From contig NC_058337.1 of the NCBI RefSeq assembly GCF_905475395.1, positions 114,756,368 through 114,820,367 on the forward strand: DNA of 64,000 nt, given 5' to 3'. The stretch's first letter is position 1. Every line of letters begins with the position of its first letter. Under the pieces are notes generated by a model. That model was given only the letters and a program-made list of their open reading frames with translations. It searched no databases and was not told the origin of the DNA. Positions 1 through 9,347 of this stretch are shown here, piece after piece. A program made the position numbers and the translations under genes. The stretch comes from Chrysoperla carnea. Taxonomy: Eukaryota; Arthropoda; Insecta; Neuroptera; Chrysopidae.

Positions 1-2191
1 TTGGCGGTAAATTTAGAAACTACTTTTTTGCCGAGAAAATAAAAGCATTTCCAATGAGTAAAACTTGAAGGAGTTACCAAAACTTCACATTTTGTAATTA
101 TTAATTTAATTACGGATTGAGTTTTTCACCTTGTGTGAAATTTTCCAACGGCTCTATTGGAAACATGCAATCAAAACTTTTGCTGATTGTATTTCATAAT
201 TTATAAAATTAGAAAATAAAATACTTTTCTCTAAATATTATTGTCTCACATACACGGATAAAGTACGAATATTGTGCCAAATATTATAAATGACTGAGTA
301 ATATCAAATTATTGATTTATCGATTTAAACTTACAAGTACCTTCCATACTTACAGGTTAACGACCTTGATTATCTATTCGATTATAATCAAAATTCAAAA
401 TTCTTCGATGATTAAGAACTATTATTCAAATCAGTGTAGCAGTTAATGGGATGTTTCGTTTGATTTTAAAATTTTAAAGACAATATTCATTTATGAAATT
501 AATGAATTTTTGTAAAAAAAAACTTTTATTGTGTACGTATTACAATTTTTTTTTAAATATCCGCCAAATTGTCTACTAGTGTTTATTCTACGGAATTATT
601 CCATCAGCCCATCGAAAATTACGTATAATAAATGATTTGCCTTTCTAGTTTTCAGGATACATACACAAATAGAATATTGCACCCTGTATAGCTTGTATAG
701 AGAATGCGCGGGAAAATACCCTATGTTGAAATCTATCAGCCAGTAAGTAATTAAAAATTTTGCAATAAAATTAAAAGTATGTCAATATAGTCAATTTAAT
801 TAAAAGTGAATGTTTTTATCAAATTTATAATATTAAAATTGTTTGAAAATAATTAGTTTAAAAAAATTAGTCTGTAACCAATCGTCAAAAATAATTGAAA
901 AATGAATGTGTTCTAAGCCTCAACGGGCGGGTATATATGGCATTTTCACGTCTGACTTTTTGTTATTGACTATCGAAAAATTGCGCTGTAAATATATATT
1001 GAAAACCGTTATTTATCCGAAAAGTTCAATTCAGTTCGATCAGCGCTGTGACCATCATTTTTCTTTCAATTATTTCATTATCATGTTGGACTTGGAATTT
1101 TATGTCTGTATCTCCAAGTCTGAAAGAGAAAAGATGTATATTCAATAACAGACTTTTTGCATTAACTTTGTAATTAAAAATATTTATTTTTTTAACAATA
1201 TAAATACATATTTTTGGAAGACATTTATTTTTGTAAATAAGAATCTTTAAAAGCATGAAAAATAATCTTAACATAAAAATAGAAAATATTTACAACAGAA
1301 CAAAGTTTTTATTAAAATATAGGGATGATTTTAAATATATGTTAAAATTTTTGAATGATTTTCATCTTAAAACTCTTGCAAACCTCGGCTCAAAATAAAA
1401 AAGCGCCAGAATATTTAATAAAAAACAAAATTCTAAATATTTCGTAAAAGGAATATCCATCATTACTTGGTTAATCTTTAACGAAAAACTAATGATATTT
1501 TAAATGAGGGGGTAATTTATTTTTAAATATCCTGTCGTTTTTACTAAATTTTATGATGAAAATTAATCTAAATTTAAAATTTTCGCTCTTATTTGACACA
1601 TATGAGATCACGTATATTTAGCTTCAAAAAAATTTATGAAGCCTAATCAATTCCTAAAGAAACATCATTCTTTAGTAACAAAATAAACCTGTCCTTGAAC
1701 ATTTGAAACCCGTTAACTTCGAAATTCCACGAGTTTAATTACTGATGCTACCAAAGCTTTGAGCTGGATTCGTAATTTGGTAGCTTTAAGTTCTCTGTTA
1801 GTTAAATTTCTGTGTGACTACGTAATCGATTAAAAAAAGAGTCGAGTTACTTTATTTTAATTGTTTTAAATCTTCTCTCTCTCTTATCACCAAACCGAAT
1901 TTATTTCTCAAAAGAAATTAAAATAAGCCCAATTACATTTAGAATAAATTTCTTATAAATAGGATTTAGAATAAGTTTCTGAATTCTAAATGGGCAAAAT
2001 AATATTACGCATATACAGTCTCAATCAGCTCAAACTTGATCACAATATTTAAAAATAAATATTGTTAAATCTTTTTTAAAGCTAAAATTTGATTTCTTAA
2101 ATATTTGCTGCACGATGAGTTCCATTTCCGAATTCGTCAATAGCTTTACAAAGACGAGTTTCAAAGATAGACGCATCGTGTGGCACTGGCT
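1..2191. other. AT-rich intergenic DNA, no gene seen
   Basis: Long A/T runs and frequent stops in all frames. Short open frames here lack codon-like composition or a recognisable domain. Near 679-690 there is a reverse copy of the motif CTATACAGGGTG, which is also the tip of the long-TIR element at 48.99 kb, so this may be the end of a decayed DNA transposon; no partner end is visible. Confidence 0.6.
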
Positions 2192-3433
2192 CTATAAAAA
2201 GGCACAAAGTAATATTAAAAATAGCACAGCTATAGGAAAAATCATGTAAATTGCCATTCTAGGTTCGCATGTTGATATTAACATTGAAATATCATCTTCT
2301 TCATGTTCGATCCCATCTCGGGTGGGTACTTCAACAATAACCCGTTCCGAGGACATAAATGGAATGTTAAAAGTACACTCAGTCTTGTTTTTACATTCTT
2401 TTGATTGTGGTATGTTCGCGTATTGATACGTGGGCTTATAAATATCGAAAACAGCATGAATATCATTTGAAACGAGATCATTATCACTATAAAATATATA
2501 ATAATAGTAGCCATTTGCTTGAACTTCGTGAATAGTTTCCATATGGGCGCCAGATGAATCTAAAAAATGTATATCAGTACATTCGCGATTCGGCGAGAAT
2601 TCTTTCGATAATAAGATCTGACCATCGTAACATTTAAGTAAATCATTTTCAAAACTGGAAACTGAACTCTCTTGATCACCATGTCCAGTATGATTCGCTG
2701 CATTCCCACCATGTTCAACACCTCCGTCTAGAATAATCGCTGATTCTAAATCACGTTTTAATCGATTTCGTTTTTCTTCATGCGTTAAATTACGATGTTT
2801 TGCATGTCTTCGTTTATGACGTTTCGGTTTTAAACGATTTTCCAACATTGTTTCCGTGATTTTCTCTAATTTCTCATCATCAATTTTCTCATTCAGTATA
2901 TTTTTAGTAATATTTGTAGCGTCGTGGATTTCTTGAGCGTTACTTTCAAAGAACTTCACAGCACGGGCAGCCCCTTTAGCAAAATGACCACCAAATTTAT
3001 CTTTATTATGCTCTAACAAGCCACATGTGCGTAGGTTACGATCTCCTTCTACAACTAAAATTCTAGATCCCTCATATCGAGAACATACCTTCAAAGCAAC
3101 CGTTGATTGATTTAACAAATAAAAACCCCAATATTCTAAGGTATCATCTGGTAGCATTATACTTTTTTTTAAACGTATATGCTTACGTTTTGAACTGATT
3201 TCAGGTTCTTCGTGTAGCTGATATGCATTAAATGTTGTATTCATTCTAACGATATGTTTTTGACAAAATATTGACGAAATTCCATCTTTTACTTCAATTA
3301 CATCCGATTCAGCAACGGGATAAGCTACATCGATGTATATACTATGCCGTAAATATAATGGTAAGATAATTAAAATTGTTGGAAGGACTGCTGTCAGGCA
3401 ACAAAATGCAATAACCCGACGTGCGCCATGCAT
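2192..3433 (-). CDS. APD1-4/DUF4792-DUF4793 family membrane protein
   Basis: Large coding exon of 413 aa read from the first in-frame ATG (3433). I recognise the arthropod family annotated with APD1-4 N-terminal and middle domains (formerly DUF4792/DUF4793) from the block WGFYLLNQSTVALKVCSRYE followed by NLRTCGLLEHNKDK. A hydrophobic segment spans about residues 6-26 and another ends the protein (last ~20 residues), with a large region between them carrying NxT/S sites (NTT, NQS, NIT, NLT, NHT, NKT), so that region is probably lumenal or extracellular. A very basic stretch (about residues 199-226) ends in RLKRD, a furin-type site. The frame stays open upstream to a splice acceptor (AG at 3446-3445), so one or more 5' exons are missing from this model and the true start may lie further upstream. 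Plant APD relatives carry a RING domain; none is visible here. Molecular function is unknown to me. Confidence 0.75.
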   Translation of the reverse strand: MHGARRVIAFCCLTAVLPTILIILPLYLRHSIYIDVAYPVAESDVIEVKDGISSIFCQKHIVRMNTTFNAYQLHEEPEISSKRKHIRLKKSIMLPDDTLEYWGFYLLNQSTVALKVCSRYEGSRILVVEGDRNLRTCGLLEHNKDKFGGHFAKGAARAVKFFESNAQEIHDATNITKNILNEKIDDEKLEKITETMLENRLKPKRHKRRHAKHRNLTHEEKRNRLKRDLESAIILDGGVEHGGNAANHTGHGDQESSVSSFENDLLKCYDGQILLSKEFSPNRECTDIHFLDSSGAHMETIHEVQANGYYYYIFYSDNDLVSNDIHAVFDIYKPTYQYANIPQSKECKNKTECTFNIPFMSSERVIVEVPTRDGIEHEEDDISMLISTCEPRMAIYMIFPIAVLFLILLCAFL

Positions 3434-3444
3434 TTTCTCCACAT

Positions 3445-3446
3445 CT
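3445..3446 (-). other. splice acceptor of the APD-like coding exon
   Basis: On the minus strand a T-rich tract ends in ctatttttag just before ATGTGGAGAAAATG. The ATG formed at the junction (3444-3442) is out of frame with the protein. The in-frame ATG is at 3433. A 5' exon must lie at higher coordinates; a candidate donor CAAAG|GTAGGT is at 5840/5839. Confidence 0.5.
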
Positions 3447-4911
3447 AAAAATAGAAAAATTATTGATAATTATTGCAATGTCATTTTAATATTAATTTTT
3501 AATAAGTTTAATCAAGTTAACGAGCTTTTTACACTACCTTTTCCCTTAAAAGCATTTAATTCGAAGAGCTTTTTTAAGCTTAGTAATCTAATCCTAAAGT
3601 GAACTTGACTTATGTTTTGAAATAAAAAAATATTTTTATGATAAATACATAGACCACGTGACCTAGTGATATTTTAAATGGCGCACTAATTGTGAATATT
3701 TGAAAAGTAATAAATGATTAATGACTTAAAATATATTAATTATGTTTAATAATTAATCATTTTTAAATTGATTTATGTGGACAAGGACGATAATGAAGTT
3801 TTATTCATAATAGAAAAAGATCTCGTTGTTAAGGGAAACATATTTTTTTTCTTATATTTGTCGTTTTTCGAAAACAATTATTGTGACGTTAGCGTTATTA
3901 TTTATACTATTTTTATAAAAGCCATAAATTAAAAATGTAAAATAGGTGTAATAGTAGATAACAGAATTTTAATCTTAATAATTCTGTATGCTTTTTCTCT
4001 ATTACGTTTGTTTAAAGAAGAAAATTTAAACCGCTTATTTGGAAACAAAGCAAGCCCGCATCGTTAATACAAACCTTAATCCTTATTCTTCAGCTTTATT
4101 TTTATTCGAAAATCAATACATTTTGAATATGCTAAGATAATCAACATAAAATAGTTTTTGTATAAATTTAAATTTATTCTATTTGAGTTTTAAGTTATTC
4201 CAATTTTCGAACAAATTCGACCGTTTCTGTAAATTTGGCACCCCCTAACACTATTTGTTTCCTTCTTACTACAGAATAATTTTATAACGGGTGCCAAATA
4301 TATATTACCGGTTGGTGTATAAAAACCCGACCACTAACGATTTTCATTTATTGCTCAAAGGAGGGAATATTCGCCACTTTTTGGTTTATGCAGAAGTGTA
4401 AAATAATATGTGTATGTATTTATGCAGGAGTCTAGCATAATATATCCTATTGACATTTTAGTAGCCTAGAGAGCAAAGTTAAGAGCTAAGTGCGGTTATT
4501 ATGGACAAATATCAGGAATAAAATTTTGATGTGTACTAAATGTGTTTGGAATATGAAACTCATCTCAGTTATTATTTTGATAAACAAATCTTTTTTAAAA
4601 ATCAGTGTCGATTTTTTTCTCTTGGAAAACAGAGGTGTAAAATATACTTAGTTGCTTTCATGAGCGTACATACAGTGGCAAAAATGAGCAGCTCGCCTAC
4701 GGCCTACCTTCGGACCTAGACAATGGAGTTTTATTTATTTGGAGATATCTCTATCCTCTTGACTTCTCTTCTTAGATTTTGATTTATTTTTACGCGGTAG
4801 GGGGAGGCGACATTTATTGATTTTTGATCTTGAGACTGTTTACCATGGATATTCGTCGTTAAATCATCAAAACCGCGTGGAAAATCTGCGATGAATATGA
4901 CATGTAATTGC
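3447..4911. other. non-coding, presumed 5' intron of the APD-like gene
   Basis: AT-rich with no supported coding exon. From about 4680 the base composition becomes more even and leads into the hAT transposase relic, so 4.68-4.91 kb is probably more of the same element, too decayed to read. Confidence 0.45.
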
Positions 4912-5309
4912 GGAAGCCAAGGCTCGTGTCAATACAGACTCAACGCTCAAATGTAAAGACTGATTCAGTTGAACATTATTTCCGGATCACAATCTACATA
5001 CCGTACACCGATTTGTTTCTGACACATTAACAGGAACGATTAAAAGAAGACACACCGATATTTACAATAAAAATCCGTTTCCAAATGTCTACCAAATGCT
5101 TCGAGTTTTGGCAATTTAGCCTGTGACAGCAGCGACGAATGAACGCTCCTTTTCAACTTTGCATCGTCTCAAAACATACCTTAAGTAGATCGATAATGTT
5201 TAAAGATCGGCTAAACAGTTCAGCCTCGTTCAATTTACATCGCGGTGTAGAGGTCGATGTGCACAGAGTTTTGGAAAAGTTTTTTTCTGTACCTCGCAGA
5301 ATTAACTGA
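4912..5309 (+). pseudogene. hAT transposase C-terminal relic
   Basis: Broken remnant of the C-terminal part of a hAT-superfamily transposase. In one frame QTQRSNVKTDSVEHYFRITI and IYIPYTDLF resemble the conserved region before the dimerisation domain. Then PVTAATNERSFSTLHRLKTY is the hallmark hAT dimerisation (hATC) motif. A third segment, DRLNSSASFNLHRGVEVDV through FFSVPRRIN and a stop, finishes the domain in another frame. At least one in-frame stop (after LTH), a second stop (after TYLK) and frameshifts separate the pieces. The N-terminal BED/zinc-finger part and most of the catalytic domain are absent. C-rich sequence (acccccctcccgtcctgg, about 5422-5440) just beyond may be the element's 3' flank. 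It sits in the presumed 5' intron of the APD-like gene. Confidence 0.8.
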
Positions 5310-6502
5310 TTTAAAAATTAGTAAAGGAATATCACGTTTTGACATAATAAAATGTTATCTTATTCGAAAAAAAGTATTTTGTTTTCATTGACTTTACGAC
5401 CTAACTTCATGGACCAAATTTTACCCCCCTCCCGTCCTGGATGATTGTTGTGTACGGGCTTGGCCAAGACTACGCGTGTTTTGAGTGGTAAATGCTAAAC
5501 AAACAAGCAAAAACATCATCTAAATATATTTTAGCTATGACTATTGAAATTTTTTGATCAACGCAACCGTTTGAAAACTTTTAGATCTTTTTTTAGTTTA
5601 GAGATTTTTTTATTATCACAATTTTTAAATGTTTTTTAAAACTTTTCTACATGTCTCGTAATTTTATCGCGGTTGCCCCCCCTTTCCCTTCCCTAATATA
5701 AGTGCATAACAAACGCACTCTCGCATATAGGGAACCCAATTAAACACACAATGCAATCAATAATTAGTTCTAAAAAATATTTCCATTCAAAGATCAATCA
5801 CCTTTAATTACACTAATTAAATTAAGTAAATATACCTACCTTTGAGTCGTTGTATTGAACTGTATTTATACACGGAACGATAATATTGCACATTTTCAAC
5901 CACTAATTTATTATTCGTAGCAATATTTAACATTATATAAGAAAAAGTTTATCACAGTCTCACAGAATTTTAAAACAAAAAGTTATTGAATTTTTATTGT
6001 TTTCGCAGTTACATTATTTTTCTAGATATGTTTATAGTTCTAAAGTAATTTAATAAATGATAAAAAAAATTTTTAATAATAGAAAAAAAGGTCTTATTTA
6101 TGTTATTAAATGTAAACAAATGCAAGATTGATTACAGTAAAAAAAAAAAGTAATAAGTTTTAATGATGAAGATAATTATTTTTGTATTCACTTTTTTGAA
6201 ATAAAAACGTTTTTATTTGAAATTCATTTTATTAATCAAACTTTAAATAATATATAAGTTTTATTTTTCATTTTTTTTTGTATTATTATATTTATTTGAC
6301 TTCCATTGTAGCGTTTGGATAATGGAAGTTGTATGTTTTTTTGGGTTGGATTGATAAAATTGATAAATGGTATGTTGATAAACAATTTTTGGGGTATCTG
6401 TTGTGGTCTAATTACTTATGATTAGAAAAGTGGATGATGTTTATTTTAAGTTTTTACATTGATGTTGAGCTGGTTGCCTTTGACAAAAATATTCATATTG
6501 AC
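5310..6502. other. AT-rich non-coding DNA
   Basis: No coding exon supported. On the minus strand a possible 5' splice donor (CAAAG|GTAGGT, 5840/5839) follows a short non-repetitive stretch, a weak candidate for the upstream exon of the APD-like gene. The rest is A/T runs. Confidence 0.4.
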
Positions 6503-6889
6503 TTAAGGTAGTACGAGCACCAAAGCAAGTTTAGATTTGTGGTTGAAATTATTTGTATAATATTTTCAACTTTGGTGATGAATTTTCGATATTTTGAAAA
6601 TTACTCCGGATATCGAAAAATTTTATTCTTACTTTTCGTCTTATATTGTCAAGTTATAACATAATTCACCATCAAAATTGAAAAAAAATATTTTTTTAAA
6701 TTTGTGTTCCCACTCACCGATTATTTTTGGAGAGATAACTATGCCTACTTTTAAAGTTATTAATTATTTATTTATTTAAATAATCGGAAACCCCTAAATT
6801 TTCAGAATTGATTTAGATTTAATCCAACTTCATATAAAAAAAAATCAAGCCTTTTATCCAAAATTGCCCTGGCGCTCGTACATCCTTAA
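6503..6889. mobile_element. TTAA-flanked MITE, short-TIR family (copy e)
   Basis: 387 bp including TTAA at both ends. The left end reads TTAAGGTAGTACGAGCACCA and the right end, reverse-complemented, TTAAGGATGTACGAGCGCCA, giving imperfect terminal inverted repeats. The interior has a large imperfect dyad and no transposase ORF. TTAA at both ends is the target signature of piggyBac-type transposases, which I infer mobilised it. It shares ends with the element at 18623-18801. Confidence 0.75.
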
Positions 6890-9069
6890 ACGTTACAAAA
6901 ACCATATTTTATGGCAATTTTTATAATAGAAATGAGTGTAAATATTTTCACAGTGGTTTTATTTTCACAAGAACACTATACCTTAATAGTTGTTGAGATA
7001 CTATTAAAAATTAATTTTTGAGCCAAAATTACTTTACTAAATCAGTTTTTAAAATATTACCTTAAAGCGATTCGGGAAATAGTTTTTATATACAATTTTG
7101 ACCGATATATCATCTAATACTTAAATCGACTAAATTGTTAACTTTTTGAGATCTAATTACTCCAATTAATTCACTGGAACGAAAATTAAAGAATCTGTGA
7201 CATTATAAAGTTAGATTTTGCTTAATGTTAAAGCCAAAAATTTTGACCGATGAAAATTTCTTTTAACTTCTTTATTTACTAAAAAGGACCAAATACCAAC
7301 ACTCAAAATCAGTTTAATAAGACACACCCCCTCACGAGTTTCGCGCTTGAATCTTGATTAAATTAGATCTCAAACAAAAAATTTTAATAACATCAGTCAA
7401 ATCTACTTGGGAACTACGGCGCCACAGAAAAACACCCTCGACATAATTTAAAACTATCTTTTTTTGGCTGGTTTCAAAATTACATCCAATTGAAGACTAC
7501 TGTTTCGAACAGAAGTAAATGTGATGTTAAGATAAATTCGTTTATTTATTACTTGAATACAATAGACAACTTAGATAGATAACAGTAAATAATGATTTTA
7601 TACAGAGGGCTTAAATTCTTGTCCTTTTACGTATGATTCACATAATAATAAACTTTCAATTTATATTTTATACTATTTTTATATTTCTTATCAATGTGTT
7701 ACTGTTTGCTCTCATTTTTAATATAAATACACAAAACAAATGCATTTAATACAAATAAGTTGCTTTGGTCTTTTTCCAAAAGATTTTGTCTATTAAAACG
7801 GTCTTCTGGAACAAATTCAAATTTTAATATAAGATCCAATTTAGTATATTGGGTTTTTTTTGTGTCTTGAGTAAATATTTTATGTCATTGACTTTATCAC
7901 AACACATTCACGTAGATTAGAGTTATAAAACTGATAGTGGAGTAATCGAATTATATTGTGTTGTTTTAAGAATTAGGATGAACAAAGAGTCTTGATTTAT
8001 CTGTATTTTCTATACAAGATATTGTATATTATTTGGTGTATTCTTATTGGTTGCGAAATTATTTTACTTGCCTCTTAAACTCTTGATTGTTGGTCCAAAA
8101 TCCAATTCAATAGGGGCAAAACACTCTCAAGAATTTTTACGCTTCTAAAAATAGTTTTGAAGTCATCGGATAATGGAATTGTACTTGGCTTTCGTACGCA
8201 CTTTTTAACGGAAAACATTTAGGTATTGAACCATATTTATATTGTTTAAGAATAATATGATCTATTTTGTCGAATTTAACCTATTTGTTTTAAAAAAATA
8301 GAGCTAAAAAAGAGGCATTAAAAAGGAATGAAGAACAGCAATGGTCTGTGCAAATCGAGTAGAAAGCAGCACAAGTAGGGAACCAAAAATTTCTTTATCA
8401 CACAAAACCAAATTTTTCAATTTTTAATTTTTTTTGATATTCTGATATATGCAAAGAACATCATTTTTCACCTTGGTAATTAGGTTTACCTCTTTCCTTT
8501 CCCTCAAATAAGCACATAATTACTTTTTAAAACCCTCCTCCCCCCAAAATGCTTACGAAATTAATTAATGGTTCACTAAATTAACCCCTATCAACCAATC
8601 AGCCCCTAAGGAATGCAAATCTACGGGGGCTCCTAAGCTGTATGAAATAAGGCAGAGCCGTTTTTTCAGTCTTCGAAAATCGCTTTGTAGCCTGCGATCC
8701 TTCTCATAAATTTTTCTGTTTTCACCTTCTGCCGGGATCCCTAAGTTGCCTAATCCATCTAATAGTTTATTTTTCACTGGCTGTGAAAATAATGTTAAAA
8801 AAGAAATTTAATTTTAAAACGATTTTTTTAGAAAAACTCAACATTTTTTATTTAAATTCGTTAACAATTGTATCAAAAAACAACATAAAATATTTCAGTT
8901 ACAAAATGTACATTTTAGGATCGTTGTTTAAAATTAAAATCTCGCCTTTGTATTGTATATACTAATAAATTATTTTTAGAGTTTCAAAGAAGTTTATCAA
9001 TTACTCGACTAACACGAGATTTAATTTTAAATAAAAATCTTAAAAGGTGTGAGATTTAAGCGTAATCTA
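6890..9069. other. AT-rich intergenic DNA
   Basis: No recognised gene. A minus-strand AATAAA (TTTATT on plus, near 8847) lies about 220 bases past the ASCC1 stop and could serve as its polyadenylation signal. Short open frames in this stretch are not protein-like. Confidence 0.5.
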
Positions 9070-9347
9070 TTAAAATTCTTGAACATACGCCGATTTATAA
9101 TAACCGGTACGATTAGCCGTTGTTTTTCGAATACTTAAATGTATTTCATTAAATTTTTTTGTACCAAAATCATAATCCTTAAAGTTCTCCAATATTTGTT
9201 GTGCATCAAAGGTTTCACGTTCACGATAATATCGTTGATCGTATTCATTCTCTGTATTATATTTTAAACCATCACGATCTTTACGAAACAGTGTATTCAT
9301 AAGAGTCACATGTAATTTAACACGATCGTATTTTTGAAACATTAAGT
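9070..9347 (-). CDS. ASCC1: ASCC1 exon 5 (second HxT motif, stop)
   Basis: Acceptor ttttctag|ACTTAATG. Encodes YDRVKLHVTLMNTLFRKD through FNEIHLS and ends with TAA at 9072-9070. Confidence 0.93.

Noticed and set aside
906-1274. Overlapping short open frames on both strands
   Set aside because: AT-rich random composition, no domain, no splice context.
2278-2514. Minus-strand 78-codon frame inside the APD-like exon
   Set aside because: Shadow frame of the longer coding exon.
5838-5870. TATA box (tataaata, minus strand) with an adjacent splice donor as the APD-like promoter
   Set aside because: The TATA-to-donor distance (about 30 bases) leaves no room for a transcribed exon; only the donor is kept as a weak candidate.
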